Shown piece after piece: positions 41,172-51,416 of a stretch of DNA of 64,000 nucleotides. The notes beneath the pieces were generated by a model. The model did no database searches and had not been told where the DNA came from. It saw nothing but the letters and a program-made list of their open reading frames with translations. The DNA comes from Thiothrix caldifontis (GTDB taxonomy: Bacteria > Pseudomonadota > Gammaproteobacteria > Thiotrichales > Thiotrichaceae), in NCBI RefSeq assembly GCF_900107695.1, contig NZ_FNQP01000006.1:147735-211734 (forward strand), in the 5' to 3' direction. The stretch's first letter is position 1; each line of letters starts with the position of its first letter. The position numbers and the translations under genes were made by a program.

Positions 41172-42055
41172 GCCGTAACATAACCGTTGCTGTTGTCCAA
41201 CATGGCAACACTGCCGACTACCACACCAATCTGGAACACAGCATCGCGGGTATTCGCCGTGCTGCCGCACAAGGTGCGCAATTGGTAATGTTGCAAGAGC
41301 TACACACCGGTTTATATTTCTGCCAGATAGAAAATACTGATTACTTTGATCTGGCAGAAACCATTCCCGGCCCTAGCACTCACACCTTGGGTGAACTCGC
41401 TGCTGAACTCGGTATTGTGATCGTCTGTTCATTATTTGAAAAACGTGCTGTCGGTCTGTATCACAACACAGCGGTAGTTCTAGATACTGATGGTAGTATT
41501 GCAGGCAAATACCGTAAGATGCATATCCCCGACGATCCAGGTTATTACGAGAAATTCTACTTTACACCCGGCGACCTAGGTTTCACACCCATTAAAACCA
41601 GTATAGCAACCCTAGGTGTGTTAGTTTGCTGGGATCAGTGGTATCCCGAAGCAGCCCGCTTAATGGCTTTAGCTGGTGCAGAACTATTACTCTACCCAAC
41701 TGCCATCGGCTGGAATCCTCAGGATACCGCAGAAGAACAAGCACGCCAGCGTGATGCGTGGATAACCATTCAACGTTCCCATGCAGTGGCTAACAATATT
41801 CCCGTGCTCAGTGCCAATCGGATCGGCTTTGAATGTGACCCTAGCGGGCAAACCGCAGGCAGTCAATTTTGGGGTTCCAGCATGATCGTCGGCTGGCAGG
41901 GTGAATTACTCGCCCAAGCCGATACCAGCAGCGTCACGGAATTGGTCGTGACGGTAGATTTAGACAGAACCGAACAAGTACGGCGCTGGTGGCCTTATTT
42001 ACGTGATCGTCGCATTGATGCCTATACAGATTTAGTGCTACGTTACCGTGATTGA
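41168..42055 (+). CDS. aguB: N-carbamoylputrescine amidase
   Basis: Nitrilase-superfamily enzyme converting N-carbamoylputrescine to putrescine, CO2 and ammonia. 295 residues from the ATG that overlaps the aguA stop. The Glu-Lys-Cys triad lies in LQELHTGLYF, KYRKMHIPDDPGYYEKFYF and VLVCWDQWYPEAARLMAL. Together with aguA it makes putrescine from arginine-derived agmatine. The overlap implies translational coupling. Confidence 0.94.
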   Translation: MSRNITVAVVQHGNTADYHTNLEHSIAGIRRAAAQGAQLVMLQELHTGLYFCQIENTDYFDLAETIPGPSTHTLGELAAELGIVIVCSLFEKRAVGLYHNTAVVLDTDGSIAGKYRKMHIPDDPGYYEKFYFTPGDLGFTPIKTSIATLGVLVCWDQWYPEAARLMALAGAELLLYPTAIGWNPQDTAEEQARQRDAWITIQRSHAVANNIPVLSANRIGFECDPSGQTAGSQFWGSSMIVGWQGELLAQADTSSVTELVVTVDLDRTEQVRRWWPYLRDRRIDAYTDLVLRYRD

Positions 42056-42196
42056 CATAAAGTCAAGCATTTTTTCCAAAAAAATATAAAAAAACTCTAT
42101 AAGTGTGAACCTGCTCACAGCCCTCCAGAGCAATGCGAACAATAATAAGCCTATGCTCTTGATGAACTTGCTAGGACACAGATAGAGGTAACGCGT

Positions 42197-42466
42197 ATGC
42201 TTGGTCAGAACAACTGTGTGATCGCCTTGTTGGTAGCCGCTACACTACTGATGGCATCGCCAGTCGATGCACGTTTGAAAAACCACCCCATTTCTCAGGA
42301 AACCGTTGATACACGTATAGTACCACCTGATTTGTACGAAAAACTGCGTACATTACTAGGGGAAAAATTTTACCGGGATTTATTGCAACATAATGAATTC
42401 ATTGTGTTGCAGGAATTGGTGCTTACCCATTTTGAAACGCACTACCCTGTATACTCAAAGCAATAA
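42197..42466 (+). CDS. Small exported protein of unknown function
   Basis: 89-residue protein with a probable signal peptide (cut near ASPVDA/RLK at residue 25). The mature part is about 64 residues and helical, including DLYEKLRTLLGEKFYRDLLQH. No cysteines remain after the signal region and no recognisable family is seen. The coding potential looks real because it has a signal peptide and a following terminator, but it could be lineage-specific. It lies 141 nt after aguB. Confidence 0.55.
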   Translation: MLGQNNCVIALLVAATLLMASPVDARLKNHPISQETVDTRIVPPDLYEKLRTLLGEKFYRDLLQHNEFIVLQELVLTHFETHYPVYSKQ

Positions 42467-42505
42467 TACAGGGATATGGGCAGGACTGATTATCCCGCCC
42501 GTATT
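42465..42505. terminator. Putative bidirectional terminator
   Basis: AATAC (42465-42469) pairs with GTATT (42501-42505), and inside it GGGCAGGA pairs with TCCCGCCC apart from one A-C mismatch. The structure sits between the small exported gene and the convergent aminotransferase gene, with short T/A runs on each side. Confidence 0.4.
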
Positions 42506-42509
42506 TCCA

Positions 42510-43730
42510 TTAAACTGAAGCGATACGACCTAAGGCATTTTCTAAGTTCGCCATACTGGTCGCAAATGAGATACGGATATGTCCCTCTAAGCCGAAAGCG
42601 GAACCCGGCACGACCGCCACCCCGGTTTTATCCAATAAATAACTAGCCAGTGCTGCGTCATTTTCTAGCCCCAAACGTTTGATCATGCCCTCGACATTAG
42701 GGAAGCTGTAGAAAGTACCATCAGCAGGCAAACATTCCACCCCCTCCATCGCATTAAAGGCTTTCAATACAAAGGCATGACGCTGTTCAAACGCACTTAC
42801 CATGGTTTGAATAAAGCTTTGATCGCCATCCAAGGCTACCACTGCCGCATATTGTGAAATAGAGGTCGGATTGGAGGTACTTTGTGACTGAATGATATTC
42901 ATCGCCTGAATCAGCTTTTCAGGGCCGCCAGCATAACCAATTCGCCAACCGGTCATGGAATAGGCTTTGGAAACACCGTTCAGTACGATGGTTCGCGCAT
43001 ATAAATCCGGGCACGCATCCAAAATATTGACGAACTTTCTACCTTCAAACAGCACATGCTCATACATATCATCTGTCGCAATCAACACCTGAGGGTGACG
43101 ACGTAAGACTTCCCCCAAAGCTGCTAACTCTTCCAACGTGTAAGCAACACCCGTGGGATTCGAGGGGCTATTAATCACAAACAGACGTGTTTTCGGGGTA
43201 ATTGCCGCCTCCAACTTGGCAGCGGATAACTTGAAGTGTTCGCGCTGACCGGCTGCAACGATGACGGGAACCGCATCCGCTAACAACACCATATCGGGAT
43301 AAGAAACCCAGTAAGGCGCTGGAATAATCACTTCATCGCCCGCATTTAACATGGCTTGACACAAGTTATAGAAACTTTGCTTACCACCACACGATACCAA
43401 AATTTGTTTTGGGGTAAAATCCAAACCATTATCACGCTTAAATTTGCGAATAATGGCTTGTTTCAAAGCAGGCGTACCGTCCACGGCGGTATAACGGGTT
43501 TCACCTTTCTGGATGGCTTCAATACCGGCTTGCTTAATGTGCTCAGGGGTATCAAAATCAGGCTCACCTGCCCCCAAACCGATGATGTCGCGGCCTGACG
43601 CTTTAAGTTGAGCGGCTAATGCAGTAATAGCCAGTGTAGGCGAAGGTTTGACCCGCCCAACGCGCTGTGAAAGTTGTATATCCACTAATGAAACCAACCG
43701 TGTTGTATGATCCATAAATTCGGCAAGCAT
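42510..43730 (-). CDS. Aspartate aminotransferase (class I, PLP)
   Basis: About 390-406 residues, fold-type I aminotransferase with the 1A-subclass look of thermophile/bacterial AspC. The PLP Lys lies in LNGVSKAYSMTGWRIGYAGG, with INSPSNPTG and the C-terminal ArgH in IRISFATS. The start is uncertain: the outermost ATG is at 43730, another at 43715, and a GTG at 43685 gives VDIQLSQRVGRVKPSPTL, which matches the usual N-terminus best. It probably interconverts aspartate and oxaloacetate; prephenate transamination is also possible. Confidence 0.88.
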   Translation of the reverse strand: MLAEFMDHTTRLVSLVDIQLSQRVGRVKPSPTLAITALAAQLKASGRDIIGLGAGEPDFDTPEHIKQAGIEAIQKGETRYTAVDGTPALKQAIIRKFKRDNGLDFTPKQILVSCGGKQSFYNLCQAMLNAGDEVIIPAPYWVSYPDMVLLADAVPVIVAAGQREHFKLSAAKLEAAITPKTRLFVINSPSNPTGVAYTLEELAALGEVLRRHPQVLIATDDMYEHVLFEGRKFVNILDACPDLYARTIVLNGVSKAYSMTGWRIGYAGGPEKLIQAMNIIQSQSTSNPTSISQYAAVVALDGDQSFIQTMVSAFEQRHAFVLKAFNAMEGVECLPADGTFYSFPNVEGMIKRLGLENDAALASYLLDKTGVAVVPGSAFGLEGHIRISFATSMANLENALGRIASV

Positions 43731-43780
43731 TATTAGTTGCCGTACCTGTTACCCTTTTTGCGGTGGGTAATGTTACTGCA

Positions 43781-44962
43781 TTATAAACGTGCCAGCAATT
43801 CAGGATCAGGGTAGCCATCCACCGGTAGCCCCAGTTTTTGCTGGGCTTGGCGCACGGCGTGACGAGTTTCTTCACCAATAATGCCGTCCACTTTGGAAAT
43901 GCTCATCCCTTGCGCTTGTAACTTCGCTTGTAACGCTTTGGTTTGAGCCGTAGATAACACAACAACAGGCGCATTACCTTTACGCATCGCAGGCGCACCG
44001 ACTAAGCGCGTTGCAAAATACGCAGCGGTCAAGGAATACACCGTAGACTCATTCCATTGCAAAAAAACATCAAAATTGGGATAAGCGAGGAAAGCGGGGC
44101 CATTTCTACCCATCGGCAGCAATAACGCGGCGATACCAGTACCACTAAGCGGACTACCGTCCGCATCACTCACCCCTTGGGTTGCCCAGTCTTCTAAAGG
44201 TAATTTGTTATCCAAACGTGCTAACGACCAATCCATGTCGGCAGGTACCTTCACTTCTTGCAGCCAGGGTTCACCGCTTTGCCAACCACTGGACTTAAGC
44301 ATGTTTGCCCCCGAAGCCAGCGCATCAGCGCTGGTATGGATCAAGTCACGGTGTCCATCATTATTAAAATCGACCGCATATTGATCGTAGCGGGATGCCA
44401 GAAATTGTAATTGCCCGATTTCGCCCGCCCAAGCACCACGCATTTTAGCGGGCGTCAAATCACCTTTTTGTACCAATTGCAAGGCACTGAGCAACTCGAT
44501 ACGAAACATCTCCGGGCGGCGACAATCGTGCGCCAACGTCAACAAGGAACGTAAGGTGGAAAAATCACCGGTAACTGCGCCAAAATCCGTTTCCAGCCCC
44601 CATAATGCGGTCAGAACAGGTGCTGGTACGGCATAGGTTTGCTCAATACGTTTGAATAAAGCAGCGTGCTTTTTTAGGTTGGCTTTTCCCAGCCCCAAAC
44701 GATTGCCACTCACTTTTTTCGTGGCAAAGGTCAGGAAATCTTGTGCAAACACTTGCTGCGACCGATCCCTCTGGATCACGGTAGCATCCGGTTGTAACTT
44801 ACCTAAGATACTCTCCAGCAAAGCAGGCTTTAGCCCCGAAGCTATCGCATCCTCTTTAAAAGTACTCAACCAAGTGTTGAAATTGGGAGCGGTACACCCT
44901 GCTTGCACATGTGTGCTATAGACAAGGCTCATACTCAGAAAAACAGCTATCCAGTGTTGCAT
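43781..44962 (-). CDS. Lytic murein transglycosylase (MltB-type, SLT_2) with peptidoglycan-binding domain
   Basis: About 393 residues from the ATG at 44962, which gives a good signal peptide (MQHWIAVFLSMSLVYSTHVQA/GC). The MltB-like catalytic domain carries the Glu in VLTALWGLETDFGAVTGDFSTLRSL and the SLT_2 motif GAWAGEIGQLQFLASRYDQYAVDFNNDGHRDLI. A C-terminal PG_binding_1 repeat follows (GMSISKVDGIIGEETRHAVRQAQQ). It cleaves peptidoglycan to 1,6-anhydro products in the periplasm. Positions -3 to +1 after the signal cut lack a lipobox, so it may be soluble. Confidence 0.9.
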   Translation of the reverse strand: MQHWIAVFLSMSLVYSTHVQAGCTAPNFNTWLSTFKEDAIASGLKPALLESILGKLQPDATVIQRDRSQQVFAQDFLTFATKKVSGNRLGLGKANLKKHAALFKRIEQTYAVPAPVLTALWGLETDFGAVTGDFSTLRSLLTLAHDCRRPEMFRIELLSALQLVQKGDLTPAKMRGAWAGEIGQLQFLASRYDQYAVDFNNDGHRDLIHTSADALASGANMLKSSGWQSGEPWLQEVKVPADMDWSLARLDNKLPLEDWATQGVSDADGSPLSGTGIAALLLPMGRNGPAFLAYPNFDVFLQWNESTVYSLTAAYFATRLVGAPAMRKGNAPVVVLSTAQTKALQAKLQAQGMSISKVDGIIGEETRHAVRQAQQKLGLPVDGYPDPELLARL

Positions 44963-45091
44963 GATACGTTTATTTCCCGTTAAAACTGACAATGGCAAAC
45001 AGTATAACGTTTCTCGACAGATTATTTGAAACAAGTGCTGGAAGCGAGAACCAGAGTTGTGTAAGATTAGCGCCCTACCTTGTTCCTCCTT

Positions 45092-45178
45092 GCCCGGATG
45101 GTGAAATCGGTAGACACAAGAGACTTAAAATCTCTCGCTGGTAACAGCGTGCCGGTTCGAGTCCGGCTCCGGGCACCA
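45092..45178 (+). tRNA. tRNA-Leu (anticodon UAA)
   Basis: 87 nt including encoded CCA. The acceptor stem GCCCGGA/TCCGGGC, D-arm, anticodon stem-loop AGAGACTTAAAATCTCT, a type-II long variable arm and GGTTCGAGTCC T-arm are all present. Anticodon TAA reads UUA/UUG. Confidence 0.96.
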
Positions 45179-45341
45179 ATTTTTTCAAGGCGTTACGCCA
45201 TTTCAGCGCCCGATGATTTTCCGCCCGTTTTGGTCGGGGTCATAATAGGGTAATTCTCGTGAGTTTCGCAGAGACAAGTCGCAAAAGATTACCGTCCATA
45301 CCTTGGGTGTCGCCCGCAGCAGGAATAAAACTTCACGGCGA

Positions 45342-45412
45342 CTGCCATGAAACAAACCATTTTCGATTACAACTGTAACCGCTTGCACAGTACTTTGGGC
45401 TGTATCCAGACA
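45342..45412 (+). pseudogene. Remnant of an IS3-family transposase C-terminus
   Basis: In one plus-strand frame the region reads TAMKQTIFDYNCNRLHSTLGC, resembling the OrfB C-terminal consensus (A-x-x-x-IFDYIE..YN..RLHS.LGY). It appears internally deleted by several residues after FDY. It is bounded by stops and is cut off by the terminator of the tRNA-Ser gene. This suggests an old insertion next to a tRNA locus. The homology is by eye over about 20 residues. Confidence 0.4.
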
Positions 45413-45413
45413 C

Positions 45414-45436
45414 AAAAAAACCCGCTGTGTAGCGGG
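45414..45436 (-). terminator. Terminator downstream of tRNA-Ser
   Basis: On the minus strand CCCGCT (from 45431-45436) and AGCGGG (from 45421-45426) form a stem with a 4-nt loop, followed by seven T residues (45414-45420 complement). It lies 36 nt after the tRNA 3' end. Confidence 0.75.
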
Positions 45437-45472
45437 CTTTCGTGCTTTGTCGGTCATTACCGTACAAAAATA

Positions 45473-45560
45473 TGGCGGAGAGCGAGGGATTCGAACCCCC
45501 GGAGGTTTAACCCTCAACGGTTTTCAAGACCGCCGCCTTCGACCACTCGACCAGCTCTCC
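45473..45560 (-). tRNA. tRNA-Ser (anticodon UGA)
   Basis: 88 nt including encoded CCA. The acceptor stem is GGAGAGC/GCTCTCC, the anticodon loop CTTGAAAA gives anticodon TGA, a long variable arm is present, and the T-arm contains GGTTCGAATCC. It is transcribed toward the tRNA-Leu gene. Confidence 0.96.
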
Positions 45561-45698
45561 GAAGGATGCGTATACTACTTAAAATGCGACTGGATTTCTA
45601 GTACTTTTTCCAGGAAAGGTTTGGTTTTCTGTCTGTCAGCCATGGGGTGGCTATGTTAGAATCCACCTTTTATGACTGCCCTAATCGAGACAGGCTTA

Positions 45699-46742
45699 AT
45701 GGATTCAAGCAAACCCTCTCTAACTTACCGTGATGCTGGCGTTGATATTGATGCAGGCAATAATCTGGTAGAACGTATTAAACCCCTCGCACAACGCACT
45801 AAACGTCCTGAAATGTTGGGAGGCTTAGGTGGTTTTGGCGCACTAATGTCGATTCCCTCCCACTACAAGCACCCCGTACTGGTTTCTGGCACAGATGGTG
45901 TGGGCACAAAACTTAGATTGGCGATAGACACTGGCATTTACGATACCATCGGCATCGACTTAGTGGCCATGTGTGTCAACGATATTATTGTTAGTGGCGC
46001 AGAACCGCTGTTTTTCCTCGACTACTATGCCACTGGCAAGCTTGATGTGGATGTCGCGGAAAAAGTCATTGGCGGCATTGCAGAAGGTTGCTCTCAAGCA
46101 GGTGCTGCACTTGCAGGTGGCGAAACCGCCGAAATGCCGGGCATGTATCACGGCGATGATTTCGACCTTGCTGGCTTCTGCGTCGGCGTCGTCGAGCGTG
46201 ACAATATTCTGGATAACTCCCGCGTCCACCGTAACGACGTCTTGATTGGCCTTGCATCCAGCGGCCCACACTCCAACGGCTATTCCCTCATCCGTAAAAT
46301 TCTCGAAGTCAGTGGTGCATCGCTGGATGACCCCTTTGGTGACAGCACGTTAGGGCGTACTTTATTAGAGCCGACGCGCATTTACGTCAAAGCTATCCTC
46401 GGTTTGATGCGGCGTTATGACCTGCACGCAGTTGCGCACATCACCGGCGGTGGCTTGACTGAAAACTTGCCGCGTGTTCTGCCTGCCCGCACCAAAGCCA
46501 AAATCAGCTTAAGCAGTTGGCAACGACCGGAGATTTTTAACTGGTTGCAAGCACAAGGCGGTGTTTCTGAGGAAGAAATGCTGCGTACCTTCAATTGTGG
46601 CATTGGTATGATTCTAGTCATTCCAGCCGACAAATCCGAAGAAATCATCAGTACCTGCCGCCTAGAAAACATCAAGGCATGGCAAATTGGTGCAATGGAT
46701 ACCTCAGACAGCGATACCCCCTTTGTTGAATATGTCGCTTAA
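45699..46742 (+). CDS. purM: Phosphoribosylformylglycinamidine cyclo-ligase (AIR synthetase)
   Basis: Fifth step of purine synthesis, closing FGAM to AIR with ATP. The ATG at 45699 gives [21 protein letters not shown], matching the E. coli PurM start; an ATG at 45672 would add nine residues and has no Shine-Dalgarno. 347 residues. Motifs are [12 protein letters not shown], the DYYATGKLD substrate segment and [13 protein letters not shown]. purN overlaps its 3' end by 11 bases. Confidence 0.96.
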   Translation: MDSSKPSLTYRDAGVDIDAGNNLVERIKPLAQRTKRPEMLGGLGGFGALMSIPSHYKHPVLVSGTDGVGTKLRLAIDTGIYDTIGIDLVAMCVNDIIVSGAEPLFFLDYYATGKLDVDVAEKVIGGIAEGCSQAGAALAGGETAEMPGMYHGDDFDLAGFCVGVVERDNILDNSRVHRNDVLIGLASSGPHSNGYSLIRKILEVSGASLDDPFGDSTLGRTLLEPTRIYVKAILGLMRRYDLHAVAHITGGGLTENLPRVLPARTKAKISLSSWQRPEIFNWLQAQGGVSEEEMLRTFNCGIGMILVIPADKSEEIISTCRLENIKAWQIGAMDTSDSDTPFVEYVA

Positions 46743-47397
46743 TAACACAACAGCACTACCGAATCTGGTCGTGCTGATTTCTGGCAGCGGCAGTAATCTG
46801 CAAGCACTCATCAAGGCGATCCACACGGGTCGCTTGGCAGCGAGGATTACGGCTGTCATCAGCAACCGTGCGGATGCTTATGGATTACAACGGGCAGCAG
46901 AGGCTGATATTCCGACGGCAGTATTAAGTCATCAAGACTTTGCCAGTCGCGAAGCATTTGACCAAGCCTTACAACAGCGCATTGATACTTACCAACCTGA
47001 CTTGGTGGTATTGGCAGGTTTTATGCGCATCCTCACACCTGATTTTGTACGCCACTATGAAGGACGGATGCTCAACATCCACCCTTCTCTCTTGCCCTTG
47101 TACAAAGGCATCCACACCCATCGGCGTGTACTGGAAGATGGCGGTCATGAACACGGTGTGAGTGTGCATTTCGTCACCCCTGAACTGGATGGTGGCCCCG
47201 TCATTATGCAGGCCAAAGTGCCGGTATTACCAAGCGATACAGAAACGAGTTTGGCACAACGTATTCAAACGCAAGAACACGTTATTTACCCACAAGTGGT
47301 GAAATGGTTTGTGGAAGGCAGACTTAAACTAGCAAACAATCAGGCAACACTGGATGGAAACGCGCTAACACGTCCCATCCAACATCTAAGCGTTTAA
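46732..47397 (+). CDS. purN: Phosphoribosylglycinamide formyltransferase 1
   Basis: Transfers a formyl group from 10-formyl-THF to GAR in purine synthesis. 221 residues from the ATG at 46732, inside the end of purM. Motifs are [25 protein letters not shown], the catalytic Asn/His in [16 protein letters not shown] and [15 protein letters not shown]. The ATG at 46732 fits the start of the conserved PurN region ([12 protein letters not shown]) and indicates translational coupling to purM. It is convergent with ppnP. Confidence 0.96.
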   Translation: MSLNNTTALPNLVVLISGSGSNLQALIKAIHTGRLAARITAVISNRADAYGLQRAAEADIPTAVLSHQDFASREAFDQALQQRIDTYQPDLVVLAGFMRILTPDFVRHYEGRMLNIHPSLLPLYKGIHTHRRVLEDGGHEHGVSVHFVTPELDGGPVIMQAKVPVLPSDTETSLAQRIQTQEHVIYPQVVKWFVEGRLKLANNQATLDGNALTRPIQHLSV

Positions 47398-47709
47398 TCA
47401 ACCAAAATGGCATACGTAGTGCAGGTCTTCTAAAGTTTCAATATCGAACGATGAGTTCGCACCCACCTCGAACGATTGACCACCTGCATACGCTGTCCAT
47501 GTTTCAGTGCCAGCCAAACGGACGTTACAACGACCTTGCAGCAACTCCATGATTTCCGGCGCACCGGTATTGAAGGTCAGCGTAGATGGCAAAATAACGC
47601 CAACGCTTTTACGCGTACCATCCGCCAACGTTACCGTGTGGCTGACACACTTACCATCAAAATACACATTAGCGGTTTTGTTAACGCTGACATTCTCAAA
47701 CTGACTCAT
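47398..47709 (-). CDS. ppnP: Pyrimidine/purine nucleoside phosphorylase (DUF1255)
   Basis: 103-residue single-cupin enzyme cleaving nucleosides with phosphate. The ATG at 47709 has AAAGGAAG upstream and gives [19 protein letters not shown], the usual PpnP start. The cupin core has [22 protein letters not shown] and [11 protein letters not shown]. Full length for the family (about 94-105 residues). It immediately follows the pmbA gene's upstream region and is convergent with purN. Confidence 0.9.
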   Translation of the reverse strand: MSQFENVSVNKTANVYFDGKCVSHTVTLADGTRKSVGVILPSTLTFNTGAPEIMELLQGRCNVRLAGTETWTAYAGGQSFEVGANSSFDIETLEDLHYVCHFG

Positions 47710-47737
47710 AAACTTCCTTTGTAGATGAAGGGGTAAA

Positions 47738-49081
47738 TTACTGACCTGCAATGGTCATCTTATCAATCAAAATCGAACCGGTACGGATACTACCACGCTC
47801 ATCCACATCATCACCGATCGCGACAATGCCTTTGAACATATCCTTTAGATTGCCCGCAATGGTTACTTCCTCAACAGGGTGCACGATCATGCCATTTTCA
47901 ACCCAGTAACCCACTGCACCCCGCGAATAGTCACCGGTAATGCCATTAATACCATTACCGATTAACTCCGTTACCATCAGGCCAGTACCCATTTCTGCCA
48001 ACAGATCAGGAAAGCTCTTGCCCGTATCCGCCAACAATAAATTGCTTGCGCCACTGGCACTACCGGTACTTTGCATTCCCAATTTACGAGCGCTGTAGCT
48101 GCCAAGGAAATAGCCCTGAATAATGCCATCTTTCACAATGTCACGCGCTTGCGTTGCCACCCCTTCCGCATCATAAGAACGGCTACCCAGTGCTTGACGA
48201 ATAAAGGGATCTTCACGCAATTGCACGAAATCGGGGAAGGCTTGTTGTCCCATGGAATTCAGCAAAAAACTGGCCTTGCGGTATTGCGAACTACCACTGA
48301 TGGCTGATACCAATTGCCCAATCAAGCCACGTGCCATTTGCGGCACAAATAATACAGGTGCTTCACGGGTGGACAGTGAACGTGCATTCAAACGCCGCAC
48401 AGTGCGTTGCGCCGCTTCTGCCCCCACGCTATCCGCAGATTCCAACAAGCTCGGTACACGCGACACACTGTACCAATAATCACGCTGCATGGATTCACCT
48501 TCTTGCGCCACCACCGAACAACTCAGGGAATGCCGCGTGCTATGGTTGATCCCCATGAAACCGTGTGAATTGGCGTACAAGCTCATACCCGCGTAGCTAT
48601 CCACACTCGCGCCTTCGCTATTGGTGATGCGGGCATCATGCTCACGCGCTACCGCTTCGGTTTGCAGCGCCATGTCAATCGCCATGTCTGCGTCCAGTTC
48701 CCACGGGTGGTACAAGTCCAGCTTAGGAAATTCCGTTGCCATGCGTTCCGCATCAGCCAAACCATTGAAAGCATCTTCCGAGGTATAACGTGCAATCCGG
48801 CAGGCCGCATCCAAGGTATCCGCCAACGCTGGCGGCGAAAAATCCCCCGTAGAGGCATAGCCTTTGCGATGCCCAAAGTAAACCGTGAGATTAATGCCCT
48901 GATCGCGGTGGTACTGCAACTTATCGACCTGCCCCATACGTACTTCGACGGAAAGCCCCGTCCCCTTGTCAAGGTCAAGTTCGGCAGCCGTCGCACCTTT
49001 GGCTTTAGCCGCAGCCAGCACATGCTCCGCCATCGCCTGAAATTCGGTCGCAATGTCGAAACGGTTTTCGAGTTCAATCAT
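47738..49081 (-). CDS. pmbA: Metalloprotease PmbA (TldE)
   Basis: 447-residue partner of TldD. TldD/TldE heterodimers proteolyse unfolded peptides and process RiPPs such as microcin B17 and the antitoxin CcdA. The family-typical segments [39 protein letters not shown] and [25 protein letters not shown] are present. As expected for TldE it lacks the HExxxH metal site. It lies 12 nt after tldD. Confidence 0.93.
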   Translation of the reverse strand: MIELENRFDIATEFQAMAEHVLAAAKAKGATAAELDLDKGTGLSVEVRMGQVDKLQYHRDQGINLTVYFGHRKGYASTGDFSPPALADTLDAACRIARYTSEDAFNGLADAERMATEFPKLDLYHPWELDADMAIDMALQTEAVAREHDARITNSEGASVDSYAGMSLYANSHGFMGINHSTRHSLSCSVVAQEGESMQRDYWYSVSRVPSLLESADSVGAEAAQRTVRRLNARSLSTREAPVLFVPQMARGLIGQLVSAISGSSQYRKASFLLNSMGQQAFPDFVQLREDPFIRQALGSRSYDAEGVATQARDIVKDGIIQGYFLGSYSARKLGMQSTGSASGASNLLLADTGKSFPDLLAEMGTGLMVTELIGNGINGITGDYSRGAVGYWVENGMIVHPVEEVTIAGNLKDMFKGIVAIGDDVDERGSIRTGSILIDKMTIAGQ

Positions 49082-49092
49082 GGTGGTTATCC

Positions 49093-50541
49093 TTATGCTG
49101 TCGCTGTGCCGCCGACGGTTAAACCGTCAACCCGAAGTGTTGGTTGACCCACGCCCACGGGTACGCTTTGCCCATCTTTACCGCACACCCCGATGCCGGT
49201 ATCCAGTTGCAAATCATTGCCGACCATGCTGACACGGGTTAATACATCTGGGCCATTGCCAATCAGCGTGGCATTTTTCAACGGTTTGCCAAGCTTGCCG
49301 TTTTCGATTTGATAAGCTTCAGAGGCAGAAAACACGAATTTACCCGACGTAATGTCGACTTGCCCGCCAGAGAAATTGACGGCGTAAATGCCTTTATCGA
49401 CTGAAGCAATGATTTCAGCAGGGTCATACTCACCCGCCCGCATGTAAGTATTGGTCATGCGCGGCATTGGCAAGTTGGCGTAAGACTGACGGCGACCATT
49501 GCCGGTGGATTGCGTCCCCATCAACGTCGCATTCTGACGGTCAAATAAATAACCTTTGAGAATGCCGTCTTCAATCAGCGTCGTGCATTGGGTTTGTGTA
49601 CCCTCATCATCCACGCTTAAGGAACCACGACGCTGTTCGAGCGTACCATCATCCACCACCGTAATCCCTTTAGCGGCGACTTGTTCACCGATACGCCCCG
49701 CAAACGCTGATGTCCCTTTGCGGTTGAAATCACCTTCCAAACCATGACCAATCGCTTCATGTAGCAATACACCCGGCCAGCCATTGCCTAACACAACGGT
49801 CATATTCCCAGCCGGGGCTGCTTCTGCATCCAAATTGATTAACGCCTTACGTACAGCCTCTTCGGCATATTCTTGCGCTTTATTCCCATTGAGGAAAAAA
49901 TCGAGGTTGAAACGCCCGCCACCACCTGCGGTTGCGCTTTCGGTTTGCCCGTTACGCTCCACAATCACGGAAACGTTAGCACGGACTAAGGGGCGGACGT
50001 CGGCAGTCATGCGTCCGGTTTCATCAACAACCAGAATAATTTCGTGCACGGCTACCATGTTCGCCATGACTTGTTGTACATAAGGGCTGGTGGCGCGAGC
50101 AATGCTGTCAATCTGACGCAGAAAACTGATTTTATCGTCTTCTGATAATGAATTCAGTGGGTCATCCATACCATAAAGTGGACGTTGTGGAGTACGCACT
50201 GTCCACGCATTCACGGAACCCGATTGCCCAGCACGGCTGATCGCTCGCGCTGCTTTCGCTGACTCCAATAAAGCAGGCAGCGTAATTTCACCGCTATACG
50301 CAAAGCCCGTTTGCTCACCGCATACGGAGCGCACGCCAACACCTTGCTCAATGCTGTAGCTACCGCTTTTGATAATGCCTTCTTCCAAACCCCACGATTC
50401 ATAGCGGGCAGACTGGAAATACAAATCAGCCAAGGTCGTGTCTTTGGTTAAAAGCTGACTAAACACCTGTTCCAGATGCTGTTCACTCAGACCCGTCGGA
50501 GCAAAAAAAGCCTCGCGGGCAAAATCGTATGCCTGTTTCAT
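49093..50541 (-). CDS. tldD: Metalloprotease TldD
   Basis: 482-residue zinc protease of the TldD/TldE pair. The catalytic HExxxH is HEAIGHG in [19 protein letters not shown], with a third ligand Cys in GVCGKDGQ near the C-terminus. Present also are the N-terminal [17 protein letters not shown] and the [21 protein letters not shown] block. It overlaps the nitrilase gene upstream by four bases (ATGA) and precedes pmbA. Because TldDE matures RiPPs in some bacteria, it is a candidate leader-removal peptidase for the graspetide in this window, though pmbA and tldD are housekeeping genes. Confidence 0.95.
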   Translation of the reverse strand: MKQAYDFAREAFFAPTGLSEQHLEQVFSQLLTKDTTLADLYFQSARYESWGLEEGIIKSGSYSIEQGVGVRSVCGEQTGFAYSGEITLPALLESAKAARAISRAGQSGSVNAWTVRTPQRPLYGMDDPLNSLSEDDKISFLRQIDSIARATSPYVQQVMANMVAVHEIILVVDETGRMTADVRPLVRANVSVIVERNGQTESATAGGGGRFNLDFFLNGNKAQEYAEEAVRKALINLDAEAAPAGNMTVVLGNGWPGVLLHEAIGHGLEGDFNRKGTSAFAGRIGEQVAAKGITVVDDGTLEQRRGSLSVDDEGTQTQCTTLIEDGILKGYLFDRQNATLMGTQSTGNGRRQSYANLPMPRMTNTYMRAGEYDPAEIIASVDKGIYAVNFSGGQVDITSGKFVFSASEAYQIENGKLGKPLKNATLIGNGPDVLTRVSMVGNDLQLDTGIGVCGKDGQSVPVGVGQPTLRVDGLTVGGTATA

Positions 50542-51374
50542 GATGTTCCTTGATTGATATTGTCTTTAGGACAGCGATGCGAAAGTACCGGGAACGTTTT
50601 GCGCGTTTGTTCCAACGCCTCAAGGTCGATGTCTGCTAACACCACACCCGCGCCTTTTTCGCATACACCACGCACTCGCCCCCAGTAATCCACAATCATG
50701 CTGTGACCATAGGTGGTACGTCCGCTAACATGATAACCACCTTGTCCGGGGGCAACCACATAGCAGAGGTTTTCAATCGCACGGGCACGCAACAACACCT
50801 CCCAATGCGCCTTACCTGTCAATTCAGTAAATGCCGAGGGAATCACCAAAATTTGCGCCCCCTGTTCGGATAAGCGTCGATACAGTTCCGGGAAACGCAA
50901 GTCGTAACACACCGACATACCAACTTTACCAAACGGTGTGTCCACGACCACTGGGTTGTTACCCGGCACTGTGGTATCACTCTCGGTATACACTTCTTGA
51001 TTCTCACTGAGCATGACATCGAAGAGGTGAATTTTATCGTAACGCGCTACTACCTTGCCTTTATCGTCATACATCAGCGAGGCGGCATACGAACGCGCCG
51101 GATCGCCGGAACGAATCGGAATAGTACCCGCGACAATCCAAACACCGTACTTGCGTGCTTGCTGGCTAAGAAATGTCTGGATAGGCCCATTACCAAAGGT
51201 TTCTGCCACTTTCACTTTGTCAGCTTCATCTGCACCCATCATGGCAAAGGTTTCAGGCAACACCACCATACCTGCGCCGCGTGCTGCTGCTTCCTTAATC
51301 AACCGCCCGGCTTCCATCAAGTTAGCCTGAACTTGAGGGCCTGCGGCCATTTGTAGTGCTGCGATTAACGCCAT
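50538..51374 (-). CDS. Nitrilase-superfamily omega-amidase
   Basis: 278-residue carbon-nitrogen hydrolase of the Nit type located between yhdP and tldD, a common gammaproteobacterial arrangement. Triad: Glu in [12 protein letters not shown], Lys in [12 protein letters not shown], Cys in [15 protein letters not shown]. Such proteins deaminate damaged dipeptides or deaminated glutathione (repair role). The ATG-end overlaps the tldD start. Confidence 0.88.
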   Translation of the reverse strand: MALIAALQMAAGPQVQANLMEAGRLIKEAAARGAGMVVLPETFAMMGADEADKVKVAETFGNGPIQTFLSQQARKYGVWIVAGTIPIRSGDPARSYAASLMYDDKGKVVARYDKIHLFDVMLSENQEVYTESDTTVPGNNPVVVDTPFGKVGMSVCYDLRFPELYRRLSEQGAQILVIPSAFTELTGKAHWEVLLRARAIENLCYVVAPGQGGYHVSGRTTYGHSMIVDYWGRVRGVCEKGAGVVLADIDLEALEQTRKTFPVLSHRCPKDNINQGTS

Positions 51375-51416
51375 GCTTATTCTCCACTTACTTGTATGCT
51401 TGGTCTCATTGTCTGT

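Noticed and set aside
45203..45601. Two open frames of 80-100 codons overlapping the tRNA-Ser gene on both strands
   Set aside because: They run through the tRNA and its terminator, show no family similarity as whole proteins and lack a ribosome-binding site. Only the short IS3-like stretch is retained as a remnant.
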